Source: an uncultured Lachnospiraceae bacterium
Lineage (GTDB): Bacteria; Bacillota; Clostridia; Lachnospirales; Lachnospiraceae
Assembly: GCA_945868435.1 (NCBI GenBank)
Contig: CAMBLG010000002.1
Span: 1 to 64,000 of the forward strand
Length of the DNA: 64,000 nucleotides
Direction of reading: 5' to 3'
The translations under genes and the position numbers were made by a program. The notes beneath the pieces were generated by a model. It was not told where the DNA came from and searched no databases. It saw nothing but the letters and a program-made list of their open reading frames with translations. Positions 43,593-53,330 of this stretch are shown in pieces (position 1 is the stretch's first letter; every line of letters starts with the position of its first letter).

Positions 43593-44987
43593 TTACTCCT
43601 CTAAAGCACGATCATTCATGATCCATACCTCAGACAGTTCGCCATCCCAGAAATCCAATTCCAGACTGCTTGCATAGCGATTATTCATATACCAATCCAA
43701 ATAAGCGCTGTCTTCACTAACGGAAGCGTCTGTCGGATTACCATAAGCAGCAATCGCATCTGCTGCAGAGCTATCAAAGGTGATTCCGCCTACCATCTCA
43801 AGAGTCACACCATCGTATGCATTGATGGTAATACCTGCAGCCACACCCTTAGAAACCTTGGCATCTTTTCCTGACACATTGTAAACAAACAGAGTTCCCA
43901 GATAGTTGCCCTCACTGTCATAATAAGCGTAACCATCATAGTTGTCAGCCTCAATCACATCATCCAGATCTTCATCGTTCATCTGGAAACCTGCATCCAG
44001 GAAATCGTCCAAATCCATCGGAAGGGAGATTGCGCTGCCGTTCAACACGAACTCATTGAATCCTTCGATATAGAGATCCTCGCCATCAATGGTCTCATAA
44101 TTGCCGATTGGCTCATGATCGTCTTTTTCCTGATGGTCATCTGTATACGAATTGCTATCAGAGTCATCCATATCACTGTCACCAGAATTCAGGTAGTCCT
44201 CAATATCCTCCATATCATCGATAGAATAATCCGAGTCAGACTCAATTGCCTCCTGCAAATCCTTCAGCGCATCCGGATCAAACTCTGAACCCAACGCTCC
44301 AAGGAAGCTTGCACCGGCCACAGCTGCAATGATCACCACTACAATCACCAAAATGAGCCCGATCATATAGAATGCAAATGCAATCCATAACAGTACCGTA
44401 GATGCTTTTCTGCTGGAGGTAAATCCGTTCCAGTTGCCCTCTTTATAGTTCTTGTTCTGCATGCATACCAGTACGCATGCAATAACGGAAAGAATCAACG
44501 GAATCAGACCAAAGCACCATGACTTCGCACAAGTCAGAAGCAAGCCAATAACCATCTCGATAATGGAAAAGGTCAGCTTCATACCGAAGTTGTTCTTCAC
44601 CGGCTGCCCGTTCTTATCCAGAGGCGCGCTTCCCTGATTCATGTTGTAATTGCCGTTGCTGTAGTTATATCCGCCATTCTGGTACTGATTGGCATTGTAC
44701 TGGTTGGCGTCATACTGTCCGGCCGAATTCTGGAAAGCACTTCCGTTGTATGCATTCTGATTCGCACTATAGCTTCCATCTGAAGTAGTGTACTGACCAT
44801 TCAGATTGTATCCGCCGGATGTCGGATTGCTGTATGTATTGTTCTGATACTGCTGCGCATTGTTCGCATCCGTTGTTCCCGTAGAGGAAAATCCGTACTG
44901 CGCGTCCGGATTGTAGGTAGATTCCGGTGAAGTGTAACCATTGTTATCATTTCCGGAATAACCAAACTGATTATTGTTGTTATCCAT
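43593..44987 (-). CDS. Membrane protein with prion-like Asn/Gln/Tyr-rich N-terminus
   Basis: 464 residues. The first ~125 are Asn, Gln, Tyr, Gly and Ser with repeats such as NQYQN and YDANQYNANQYQ, a disordered prion-like stretch. Then four membrane helices in two pairs (about 130-175 and 195-235), an acidic linker (Asp/Ser-rich, about 255-305) and a C-terminal domain of about 150 residues with LYIEGFNEFVLNGSAISLP and a repeated GxPTDA-like end. DUF4190-like membrane core at best. Extracytoplasmic C-terminus likely. Function unknown. Confidence 0.75.
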   Translation of the reverse strand: MDNNNNQFGYSGNDNNGYTSPESTYNPDAQYGFSSTGTTDANNAQQYQNNTYSNPTSGGYNLNGQYTTSDGSYSANQNAYNGSAFQNSAGQYDANQYNANQYQNGGYNYSNGNYNMNQGSAPLDKNGQPVKNNFGMKLTFSIIEMVIGLLLTCAKSWCFGLIPLILSVIACVLVCMQNKNYKEGNWNGFTSSRKASTVLLWIAFAFYMIGLILVIVVVIIAAVAGASFLGALGSEFDPDALKDLQEAIESDSDYSIDDMEDIEDYLNSGDSDMDDSDSNSYTDDHQEKDDHEPIGNYETIDGEDLYIEGFNEFVLNGSAISLPMDLDDFLDAGFQMNDEDLDDVIEADNYDGYAYYDSEGNYLGTLFVYNVSGKDAKVSKGVAAGITINAYDGVTLEMVGGITFDSSAADAIAAYGNPTDASVSEDSAYLDWYMNNRYASSLELDFWDGELSEVWIMNDRALEE

Positions 44988-45031
44988 AACTTCTCTCCTT
45001 TGTTTTTTGCGTTTACGTACTTATACTATCA

Positions 45032-46597
45032 TTAACTAACGCTTTTTACAATGAGTATTTTGTCACCCAATTTGAGTCTCGGCGCCTTCAATCCGTTTGT
45101 TGCCACAAGCTCCTGCACCGTTGTATGATACTTTTTTGCAATATCCCACAGATCCTGCTCTTCCTGTGCCACAAAGCCCGTCAGCCCCGGCTGCCCCTGC
45201 AGGCTCTCCACATCAAAGGGCTCCTCCTCGATCTCCACGATCTTATCCAGGCACTCCTCCGACAGAACCAGCGTGGCCAGACGAATCGCAGCCTTCACCT
45301 CATAACGGTCACTGTCCAGAAGATTTACCTGCAACTGGTCAATTCCCGGCTCAAGTTCATAGGTGATATTCCTGTCGTCCGCCCGAAGCCCCGGTACATC
45401 CACCGTCTGGGAAAACGGCACCTGGGCAAAAGCATGCCCTACCGGGAAACTGTCATCTGCGGTAGCATACAGAATATGAAGCAAAAGAACACCCTCCACC
45501 TGAAGCCCGTTATCCACCTGTTCCACCTGATCCATATGTAAATCGCCCTCATAGCTGCATAGCTGAAGAATTTTTTCCTGACCGCTCTCCAGCGTCATCT
45601 GCTCGGATACCCGAAGCTTCGCCACATTCTTCATGAGAAGCCTCCAGAGGCACATACGCTCATAATGCGGCTTAAGATTCCGATCCAGTGCATAGGCATC
45701 TGTAAGCACCTGAACACTCTCCTCATTCCATATCTTTACGTCCATGTCGAACACGATATCCAGATGCAGCGTGCGCATCTCTCCATCATAATCCGCCGCA
45801 GCCTCCAGTTCGATCTCCGAAGGGACTGCCTTGATCCAGTCAAGCGACTGACCTTCAGCCTCCTCCACATCCATCATCCCGTTGATTGGAACGGTAATGT
45901 CGTACCATTCAGACTGCCCTTCTTCGCTGGCATAAAGCACCGTTACGCCGGCCTCCCCCTGTAACTGGATCCGCCCGCTCCCCAGCGTAATCTCACGATT
46001 CCGAACATCCACATTGTGATAGATCACCCTGCCTATATTGGGCCGCGCCCCGGGTAAATTGATTTCATTGTGGGTGCGAAGAATATCCTTCTTGGAGGTA
46101 ACCGGAAGCAGCATCTCCTTTTCCTCCAGACGCTGCTGTACATCCTCCTCTCCAATCACCGCGTTTACCAGGGTTTCTTCCCTCTGTTGCTCCGCCACCG
46201 CACCAATACCGATCAGGGCTCGCACCGCCAGTTTTCGTGAATTGATTGCAGAGATGGCCAGATCCTCCAGCGTACCTGTCAGCTTTACCATATCCAGATC
46301 CTCTACTCCATCCAGAATCAGTTTCTCTCCAAAGGGCACCACATCACTCAAGCTTTCCAGTTTCCCCTCTTTCTCATCGCTGCGATACAGCACTGTGAAT
46401 TTCAGTTTTCCGGTCACCCAGACCGTCTGATTGCTGACCTTGTTTTCCTCGAAGCATACACTTCCCCTTGTATGTATGATTTTGATCACATCCGGCTTAT
46501 TGTCTTTCACAATACAGTCATCATCCAAAGTGATCTGGGTAAATGCTCTGCTTTTTTCTGTATTCTGCTTTAAGACCTGCTTCTTTAATTCCAACAA
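45032..46597 (-). CDS. sipL: SipL-like spore morphogenetic protein (DUF3794 and LysM)
   Basis: 521 residues. Three DUF3794-type repeats (about 20-140, 165-290, 315-440) and a C-terminal LysM domain (about 470-518, LWDIAKKYHTTVQELVATNG and LGDKILIV). This order matches SipL, which binds SpoIVA and anchors the coat to the forespore in Clostridioides. It starts at a TTG right after a hairpin with U-tract, a context shared with spoIIID here. Presence supports a spore-forming host. Confidence 0.82.
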   Translation of the reverse strand: MLELKKQVLKQNTEKSRAFTQITLDDDCIVKDNKPDVIKIIHTRGSVCFEENKVSNQTVWVTGKLKFTVLYRSDEKEGKLESLSDVVPFGEKLILDGVEDLDMVKLTGTLEDLAISAINSRKLAVRALIGIGAVAEQQREETLVNAVIGEEDVQQRLEEKEMLLPVTSKKDILRTHNEINLPGARPNIGRVIYHNVDVRNREITLGSGRIQLQGEAGVTVLYASEEGQSEWYDITVPINGMMDVEEAEGQSLDWIKAVPSEIELEAAADYDGEMRTLHLDIVFDMDVKIWNEESVQVLTDAYALDRNLKPHYERMCLWRLLMKNVAKLRVSEQMTLESGQEKILQLCSYEGDLHMDQVEQVDNGLQVEGVLLLHILYATADDSFPVGHAFAQVPFSQTVDVPGLRADDRNITYELEPGIDQLQVNLLDSDRYEVKAAIRLATLVLSEECLDKIVEIEEEPFDVESLQGQPGLTGFVAQEEQDLWDIAKKYHTTVQELVATNGLKAPRLKLGDKILIVKSVS

Positions 46598-46602
46598 AAA
46601 AA

Positions 46603-46649
46603 TCCCTCACTTTGCTCTTAGTATAAAAATACTTATTCAAAGTGAGGGA
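46603..46649 (-). terminator. Hairpin between veg and the sipL-like gene
   Basis: Perfect 12-bp arms TCCCTCACTTTG (46603-46614 with 46638-46649), 23-base loop. On the minus strand a T run follows and runs into the TTG start at 46597. It ends the veg transcript and its right arm holds the GAGGGA ribosome site of the sipL-like gene. Confidence 0.8.
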
Positions 46650-46681
46650 CTTTTATTCCTGATTCTATAAAATTCAGCCAA

Positions 46682-46924
46682 TTAACAGAGCTTCATTCTG
46701 ATATCCTTGGTAATGATGTCTGTATAACTGAATGATAACAACTGAGGAGGATTCTCCTCACGCTCATCATCTACAAGTACCGTAAACACACTTGGATACG
46801 CCTTCTGGATAACTCCTTCCTGAATATCCACCTTGTTTCGGCCACGATCCAACTGAATCTTAACCCGATTGCCGCACTGCTGATGAACGGATGCCCGAAC
46901 CTTGCTGATTTCTGCCTGTTCCAT
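46682..46924 (-). CDS. veg: Veg family protein
   Basis: 80 residues. The sequence KVRASVHQQCGNRVKIQLDR, with GRNKVDIQEGVIQKAYPSVF and a basic end, is characteristic of Veg, a small SH3-like protein of Firmicutes. In Bacillus it promotes biofilm formation by affecting SinR and is strongly expressed in growth. Stand-alone gene with a strong terminator. Start ATG after GGAGGCAGAC. Confidence 0.92.
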   Translation of the reverse strand: MEQAEISKVRASVHQQCGNRVKIQLDRGRNKVDIQEGVIQKAYPSVFTVLVDDEREENPPQLLSFSYTDIITKDIRMKLC

Positions 46925-47042
46925 GTCTGCCTCCTCTATTTTGCGTCTCTTATTCTAGATTAATACAATATCTAGTAGCTTTAGTATAGCAAAGTATGAA
47001 AGCTATGGCAATAGTGCAAAAGTACCTGGTTATGGAAATAGA

Positions 47043-47465
47043 TTATCGAAATACAACCTTTTCTTCCCGCAGTTCCATCTTCAATACGATATATGGATAG
47101 CTCGGCTCCTTGTGCACCTTTTCACCAACCTGCGGCCCCTGCAGCACAGTCTCCACACATATGGCATTTTCTGCCAGATAGCATTCTTCCACCGCAATGC
47201 TGTATCCTCCGGTCTCCTGCTGACCATACCCCCTTGCGATATACAGATAAGCCTCATCACTGTAGGTAAGCGAAAACCCTGCCTCCTTCTCTTCTTCAAT
47301 TTGATTTTTCAAAGTTTCCGGAACCGCTTCCGTTTTCACGACCGTATATTCCAGATCCCGGAGCTTCTCATTCCCCTGCTGCAGCACACAGCCACCGGTA
47401 ATTCCTATTACACACAGCAGCATCCCAAGGCTGATTCCTCTGACGATTTTCTTTCCCCAATCCAT
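47043..47465 (-). CDS. PrcB-type lipoprotein
   Basis: 140 residues from the ATG at 47465. Lipobox in VIGITGGCVLQ gives Cys about 24. The C-terminal part (SLTYSDEAYLYIARGYGQQE, GGYSIAVEEC, then PYIVLKMEL) fits the PrcB C-terminal domain, first described in a protease complex subunit of Treponema. It is probably a surface protein with a beta-fold. Longer upstream reading is rejected because the signal sequence would be internal. Divergent from plsC. Confidence 0.75.
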   Translation of the reverse strand: MDWGKKIVRGISLGMLLCVIGITGGCVLQQGNEKLRDLEYTVVKTEAVPETLKNQIEEEKEAGFSLTYSDEAYLYIARGYGQQETGGYSIAVEECYLAENAICVETVLQGPQVGEKVHKEPSYPYIVLKMELREEKVVFR

Positions 47466-47613
47466 GACAATCCCCAATCGGCTCTTTGTGTTACTATTCA
47501 CAGCTCGATATGGATAGTAACCTCTTTGTAACAGTTCTATGTGCCCGGCATTGATTTTATTCCTAATTTTGCGTATAATGAGAATGAAAGTCATTTGCAA
47601 AAGGGGTATTCAC

Positions 47614-48351
47614 ATGAGAACTATTTTAGCAGGTATTTATGTGTTCTTTTTTCTGTTACTGGGAATTCCGGTACTGGCTGTAGACTGGATCATCCGCAAG
47701 TTCAATCCCAAGCTTTCCGGCTATTGTCAGCTTCGAATCGTACAGTGGGGATTCCGGTGTATCAGTTTTCTGTCCGGCGTACAACTAACCGTGATCGGAG
47801 AAGAAAATGTTCCGAAGGATCAAGCCGTACTCTACATCGGAAATCACCGGAGCATCTTCGATATCGTAATCACATATGCACGCTGTCCCGGGCTCACGGG
47901 CTATATTTCCAAGGGAAGTGTGGACAAAGTTCCGGTGCTGGGTATCATTATGCGGCGCCTTTACTGCCTGTTTCTCGACCGCGAGGACATGAAACAGGGA
48001 CTGAAGGTCATCCTGCAGGCCATTGAATATATCAAACAGGGCATTTCCATCTGTGTGTTCCCGGAAGGGACCCGCAACAAAGATACAGAGCATCCGGAAA
48101 GCCTTCTGTCTTTCAAGGAAGGCACCTTCAAGATTGCCCAGAAGACAAACTGCCCCATCATTCCCATGGCGATGACGGGCACCGCCGATATTTTTGAGAA
48201 TCATTTTCCGTGGATCAAGCGCACAAAAGTTACACTGGTCTACGGTACACCGATTATTCCATCGGAGCTGGACAAGGATACGCAGAAGCATCTCGGCGCC
48301 TACACCCAGAACATCATCCAGAATATGCTGCTGGAGCAGTTAGAGAAATAA
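47614..48351 (+). CDS. plsC: 1-acyl-sn-glycerol-3-phosphate acyltransferase
   Basis: 245 residues from the ATG at 47614 with AAGGGG upstream. N-terminal membrane helix (about 5-25), then the acyltransferase blocks: IGNHRSIFDIV (NHx4D), a Gly-rich GYISKGSVDKVPVLG, VFPEGTRNKD and PIIPMAMTG. It makes phosphatidic acid from lysophosphatidic acid at the membrane. Plus strand, against most neighbours; ends in a shared bidirectional terminator. Confidence 0.92.
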   Translation: MRTILAGIYVFFFLLLGIPVLAVDWIIRKFNPKLSGYCQLRIVQWGFRCISFLSGVQLTVIGEENVPKDQAVLYIGNHRSIFDIVITYARCPGLTGYISKGSVDKVPVLGIIMRRLYCLFLDREDMKQGLKVILQAIEYIKQGISICVFPEGTRNKDTEHPESLLSFKEGTFKIAQKTNCPIIPMAMTGTADIFENHFPWIKRTKVTLVYGTPIIPSELDKDTQKHLGAYTQNIIQNMLLEQLEK

Positions 48352-48377
48352 TCCCATATCGTTTTTCTATATCGATC

Positions 48378-48417
48378 AAAAAGGACACATCCGAAAACTT
48401 TCGGACATGTCCTTTTT
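48378..48417. terminator. Bidirectional terminator between plsC and the chemotaxis receptor
   Basis: Nested inverted repeats AAAAAGGACA/TGTCCTTTTT (48378-48387 with 48408-48417) and TCCGAAA/TTTCGGA, with A and T runs outside. Works for convergent plsC and the receptor gene. Confidence 0.85.
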
Positions 48418-48457
48418 TATATCCATTATTCCACATTTGACATCTGCCGATACACTT

Positions 48458-50605
48458 CTACACATGGAAAGTAGCCAGAATATCTAACAGGCTGTCCGCC
48501 TTGGACGCCAGTTTCTGCGATGCCTGATCCAGATCCTGAATAGCCTTCATCTGCGTCCCCGCTGCATCATACACAGAGGTGGAGCATGCTGCGGTCTCCG
48601 TAGAAGCAGCCGATATACTCTCAATCGCGCTCAACGTCTCATTGCGTGCACCATTCATCTCCTGTACATTGTTGGAAATAGTCTGAAGAGCCCGCAACAG
48701 TTCTTCTACCTGATTGTCAATCTGTCGGAAGGATGAAGTCGTATCATCCACTGCACCGGACTGAGAAGAGACAACCGACTCTGCCTGTTTCGCAATGGAT
48801 ACCACATCTATGGTCTGCGCAACAATCTCATCTACGATCTTGGAGATCTGTCCAGCGGATGCCAGACACTGGTCTGACAGCTTGCGGATTTCTTCGGCAA
48901 CCACTGCAAATCCTCTTCCTGCCTCCCCGGCTCTGGCTGCTTCAATCGATGCATTGAGGGACAAGAGATTGGTCTGTTCCGCAATATCGTTAATCGCAGA
49001 AACAATGTTGCTGATGGATTTGGACTTATTCTCCAACTCCTCAATAGAGCTGATTACATTTCTTGTAATCTCTGCGGTAGATTCCGCGCTCTTAGTCAGC
49101 CCCTGCACAGAACTGATACCTGAATTGATAGTTGTTCCCGTTGCATTGGTCAGTTTCTCAATCTCATCCGCATTGGAGCTTACATTGTTAATCTTACCGG
49201 ACAGCATATCCATCTGGTTCAGGCAGTCTCCCGATCCGGTATCCAGTTTGTTGACGCCAATCTCAATCTCGGACACTGCATTCTGAATATCCTGCGAAGT
49301 CTCCATAAATGTGCCGGAAGCTTCCGCGACGTACGCAGCCGCCTCCCCCACCTGCTGGCTGACATCATTGACACTGGTAATCAGCGACTTCACATTCGAA
49401 ACCGTATCATTTACGCCATCGCACAACAAACCAAGCTCATCCTTGCGTTTTGTGGTCAGATGAATCGTCAAATCTCCCTTGGAAACCTTTCGCAGCTGAC
49501 GAAGAATATAATGAATCGTTCCTGACATCCTGCCTGCGATTACAGCTCCCAGCACAAAGGCAATGATGGCAGCAATAATCGTCAAAGCAATAGACAATTT
49601 CTGAATATCAGAGGTCTGGGATAGCAATGTATCCGAATGAATCAGCGTTGCGATCAACGCGTTACAGCCTTCCATTCTGCTGTACACAAAAAGATATTCC
49701 TCATCGTCCAAATATACGGTACTGTTTCCACTAACCTCTTCGGACTCCATCGCCTTTTGAAAGAAATCTGTACCGGCAACCCTTGTCACACTGTTGTCTA
49801 CCTCTTTATCGGAATAAAACTCGCTTCCATCCCCGGTAACAAGTACGACATATCCGCTCTCACCCGGATCCATGGACTGCATGGCTTCGCGCACCGTATC
49901 TGAATCGATATCCACAATCATCGCCTGCGGAATGTCGTTCAGCTTGCGTACCATTCGAAGCGCATAGGTACTTGTATCCAAATTGACCGCCTCATCCACG
50001 GCAGTATTCTGTCCGAACACATGCCAGTCATAAGGCGCCGCCACCATCTGCTGGCCTTCTGTGGATTCCTTGAACTGTGTGTACGCATCTGCCACCAATT
50101 CTCGGTTGGCACTGTATATGCTCTTTCCATCATCACTGATAAAATATACCCCACCGATTTTGGAATCACGCACCAGCTTATCACGAATTTCGCTTGTATA
50201 ATCCGTTTTGGCCTGTATTGCCGCGTCCTTATCCAAAAGCCCCTTGTAATAATAAATCAGGTTCTCTTCCTTGATATAGGCTTTAAATTCTTCCTTCTCA
50301 CTGTTGACAATCAATTCCAGGTATTGCTGCATCATATTCATTGTCTGCTCAGTGGACTCTTTGTAGCTATTCACAATTGCAGAGGACGCTTTCTGATAAG
50401 AGGCAACACCCAACACAATAATACAGCCAACCGGGATCAAAAATGACAAAATAAGCTGCATCCGAATACTGCGGTAAAATGGGATATCACTTTTCTCCCG
50501 TTTTCCCCGTTCCTTCACACGCTTTTCTTTTTTCACACGCTCTTTTACAGGCTTCTCCTTTTTCACGATTTCCTTCAAAGGTTTTTCCTTGCGCATTTTT
50601 TTCAT
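48458..50605 (-). CDS. Methyl-accepting chemotaxis protein with basic N-terminal tail
   Basis: 715 residues from the ATG at 50605 (AGGAGGATTACGA). An unusual cytosolic leader of about 45 residues with repeats [18 protein letters not shown] and further KEK units precedes the first membrane helix (about 52-72). Then a dCache-type sensor (about 75-330), second helix, HAMP, and a signalling domain with hairpin tip [20 protein letters not shown]. The sensor ligand is unknown; the maltodextrin genes upstream suggest sugar, by inference. It lies 106 bases after the amylase gene. Confidence 0.9.
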   Translation of the reverse strand: MKKMRKEKPLKEIVKKEKPVKERVKKEKRVKERGKREKSDIPFYRSIRMQLILSFLIPVGCIIVLGVASYQKASSAIVNSYKESTEQTMNMMQQYLELIVNSEKEEFKAYIKEENLIYYYKGLLDKDAAIQAKTDYTSEIRDKLVRDSKIGGVYFISDDGKSIYSANRELVADAYTQFKESTEGQQMVAAPYDWHVFGQNTAVDEAVNLDTSTYALRMVRKLNDIPQAMIVDIDSDTVREAMQSMDPGESGYVVLVTGDGSEFYSDKEVDNSVTRVAGTDFFQKAMESEEVSGNSTVYLDDEEYLFVYSRMEGCNALIATLIHSDTLLSQTSDIQKLSIALTIIAAIIAFVLGAVIAGRMSGTIHYILRQLRKVSKGDLTIHLTTKRKDELGLLCDGVNDTVSNVKSLITSVNDVSQQVGEAAAYVAEASGTFMETSQDIQNAVSEIEIGVNKLDTGSGDCLNQMDMLSGKINNVSSNADEIEKLTNATGTTINSGISSVQGLTKSAESTAEITRNVISSIEELENKSKSISNIVSAINDIAEQTNLLSLNASIEAARAGEAGRGFAVVAEEIRKLSDQCLASAGQISKIVDEIVAQTIDVVSIAKQAESVVSSQSGAVDDTTSSFRQIDNQVEELLRALQTISNNVQEMNGARNETLSAIESISAASTETAACSTSVYDAAGTQMKAIQDLDQASQKLASKADSLLDILATFHV

Positions 50606-50711
50606 TCGTAATCCTCCTGCCTTTGAACATCGGTCCATACAAAATTTGCTTTCAGCAAATAGTTCGACCTCTGTGGTACATCTATGATGTATCACTTTAT
50701 ATATTCCTTAT

Positions 50712-52400
50712 CTACCGAAACAGTTCCACGGAAAACGGAGGCAATGTCACTTTGCCGCCCTCCCACAGCACTGAAGTCTCTCCCGTAATCAACATACCGG
50801 CCACCGTGAGATCTCCGGCCTCTTTTTGATTCAGCGCAACTGACGTAAGATCAATCACTTTTTCGGTATCGGAAAGGTTCATAACGATCAGAAGCTGCGA
50901 ATCTTCGTAAGTCTTCTGCAATACAACCACATCGTCATCCGACAATTCTTCCAGCATGGTCGTCTCACCGCGCGCAATCTCCGGATAAGTGTTTCTGAGT
51001 TTCAATCCCTCTTTGACAAAATAGTAGATGGAGTTTTCGTCTGCCATCTGTTCCTCTAGACTTCCGTAGATCATATCCACCTGCTTTGTTGCAATGCTGT
51101 CACACATACCTTCCGCATCTGCATTGCTCCACTGCATTGGACAGCGCTTGTTCTCATCGTCGCCGCTGCCCTTCATTCCAATCTCATCACCATAGTAGAG
51201 GAAATAGTTTCCGCCCATCATCATCGCCATCCCCTGAGCCATCTTAATTTGGGCTGTAGCGTAGTCTCCCGCGTAATATCCACCGGAGCGTCCTGTATCG
51301 TGATTGGATGTAAAGGCAGCATCAATATAGTCTGGATTCTTTGCCCTGCTCTCCTCGTCAGCAGCTATAATCGCCGTGCCAAAGCTTTTGGCAGAACCAT
51401 TGACCAAAACCTTATTGATCGTGCCTCCCTGATCGGCAAAGTCAAAATTAAAGAAGCTGTCAATACCGCTTGCATAATAGGAAGAATACGTCTGCTTATT
51501 CGCCCAGCATTCCCCCACCAGATATGCATCCGGCTTTTTGCCCTTCACACATTCATTCAGCCACGCCATAAATGCAATATTGCTTGCATCATCTCCGGTA
51601 TAGTAAGAGGTTGTGGCGTCCAAACGGAATCCTGCCACGCCCTTATCCAGCCAAAACTGCACAATTGCGTCTATCTCCTGCCGCACCGCCTCACTGTCCA
51701 GATTCAAATCCGGCATCTCACTCCAAAACCGAGACTCGTAATACCATTCCGTCCCCTCGATCTTGGTATATCCACTGGCAAATTCCTGGGAAAAATTGTA
51801 GTACTCCACATACGGACACACACCGGCATCCGGCTGTTCTCCCTCTCCCAGGGTCTTTATGTACTCTACTGCCTGTGTAAACCACTCGTGATGGGAAGAT
51901 GTGTGATTTACCACAAGATCCAGAATCACATCGATTCCTTTGGCCTCACACTCTGCCATCAATGAATCAAAGTCCTCCATGGTTCCGAATCGTGTATCAA
52001 TCTCACAGTAATTAATCACATCATACTTATGATACGTGGTTGACGGATAGATTGGAGTGAGCCATATTCCATTGATACCCAAGTCCGCAAGATAATCCAG
52101 CTGACCGGTAATTCCGTTTAAATCTCCAATTCCGTCGTCGTTACTGTCGCAGAAACTGTATGGAAATATTTCGTAATAATTCCGATACTTATCATCAATG
52201 ATATTCTGCTCCTGTATATTCACAGCCTCCATCTGCTGATATGCACTCTGCTGCCCCACAGCCTCGGTACTGCTCTGACTCTCTGTTCCCTGGGAGCCAC
52301 CAGATACTGCTGCCGACTGGTCGTCCCCCGTGCATCCACCGAGCAGCAGACACAGACTCAAACCGACCGCGCCAAGCGCAGATAACTTTCTGCGTAACAT
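50712..52400 (-). CDS. Secreted alpha-amylase lipoprotein (GH13)
   Basis: 562 residues from the ATG at 52400 (GGAGGAAGGAAC). Lipobox LLLGGCTG (Cys about 23) anchors it to the membrane outside. GH13 regions I-IV are visible: DLVVNHTSSHHEW, GFRLDATTSYY (nucleophile Asp), LVGECW (acid/base Glu) and FTSNHDTGR (transition-state Asp). It would trim starch or maltodextrins for the transporter encoded upstream in the same direction. Last gene of the mal operon. Confidence 0.92.
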   Translation of the reverse strand: MLRRKLSALGAVGLSLCLLLGGCTGDDQSAAVSGGSQGTESQSSTEAVGQQSAYQQMEAVNIQEQNIIDDKYRNYYEIFPYSFCDSNDDGIGDLNGITGQLDYLADLGINGIWLTPIYPSTTYHKYDVINYCEIDTRFGTMEDFDSLMAECEAKGIDVILDLVVNHTSSHHEWFTQAVEYIKTLGEGEQPDAGVCPYVEYYNFSQEFASGYTKIEGTEWYYESRFWSEMPDLNLDSEAVRQEIDAIVQFWLDKGVAGFRLDATTSYYTGDDASNIAFMAWLNECVKGKKPDAYLVGECWANKQTYSSYYASGIDSFFNFDFADQGGTINKVLVNGSAKSFGTAIIAADEESRAKNPDYIDAAFTSNHDTGRSGGYYAGDYATAQIKMAQGMAMMMGGNYFLYYGDEIGMKGSGDDENKRCPMQWSNADAEGMCDSIATKQVDMIYGSLEEQMADENSIYYFVKEGLKLRNTYPEIARGETTMLEELSDDDVVVLQKTYEDSQLLIVMNLSDTEKVIDLTSVALNQKEAGDLTVAGMLITGETSVLWEGGKVTLPPFSVELFR

Positions 52401-52487
52401 GTTCCTTCCTCCATCTAAAATCAAGTCTGCAATCATTCCCTATATAGGAAAAGAACCCGCTCAATTGGAGCGGGTTCCACACTAACT

Positions 52488-53330
52488 CTAGCCCTTTACA
52501 GCACCGCCAGTAATACCTTCTACATAGAATTTCTGCATAATTACAAACAGAATTGAAATCGGGATTGCAACAACTACGCCACCGGCACAGAATACTGAGA
52601 AATACTCAGAAATCAATGTCTTCTGCAACATGTTGAACAGACCGATTGCAACCGTCCAGTCTGCCGGGTTCTTAGACTTAATCATAAGTCTTGCCATAAC
52701 GAAATCCATCCATGGCGCCAGGAAGGAATTGATAACCGTGTACACGATAATTGGCTTGGAAAGCGGAATAACAATTCTTGTAAAGATTGTAAATTCAGAT
52801 GCTCCCTCCAGCTTTGCTGACTCTCGCAATGAAATCGGAATCGTATCGAAGAATCCCTTACAGATCAGGTAACCCATACCGGATCCTGCGGAGTAGATCA
52901 TAATCAAGCCGAGCAAGCTATCCGTCAATCCCATCTCTCTCAATACGAAATATACCGCAATCATGGAAAGTACACCTGGGAACATTCCCAAAATAATCAT
53001 AAAGCTCATGAGTGGCTTTCTTGCCTTAAAACGCATACAGCTCATTGCATATGCCACCATCAGTACAAAGATGGTAGAGATGATACAGCAGGCAACACCA
53101 ATGATCATGGAATTCTTAAACCACGCCGGGAAGTTACATACCGTATCCGGTCGTGTCAAAAGCTGTACATAATTATCAAATGACCACTGCTTCGGGAAGA
53201 AGTTGTTGGTTGCCAGCCCCTTGTGGGCACTGAACGATGTTACGACCAACCAGATGATCGGAATCAACCAGAAAAGTGCAAGGAGTGCCAACACAATATG
53301 TCTGATAATTAACTTAATTGTTTTTTTCAT
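52488..53330 (-). CDS. malG: Maltodextrin ABC permease MalG-type
   Basis: 280 residues, six membrane helices, with the EAA loop SLRESAKLEGASEFTIFTRI and VIPLSKP that contacts the ATPase. Its start overlaps the malF stop by one base. No ATPase gene is present here, so a shared MsmX-type ATPase encoded elsewhere is expected. C-terminal residues VEGITGGAVKG match MalG. Confidence 0.92.
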   Translation of the reverse strand: MKKTIKLIIRHIVLALLALFWLIPIIWLVVTSFSAHKGLATNNFFPKQWSFDNYVQLLTRPDTVCNFPAWFKNSMIIGVACCIISTIFVLMVAYAMSCMRFKARKPLMSFMIILGMFPGVLSMIAVYFVLREMGLTDSLLGLIMIYSAGSGMGYLICKGFFDTIPISLRESAKLEGASEFTIFTRIVIPLSKPIIVYTVINSFLAPWMDFVMARLMIKSKNPADWTVAIGLFNMLQKTLISEYFSVFCAGGVVVAIPISILFVIMQKFYVEGITGGAVKG

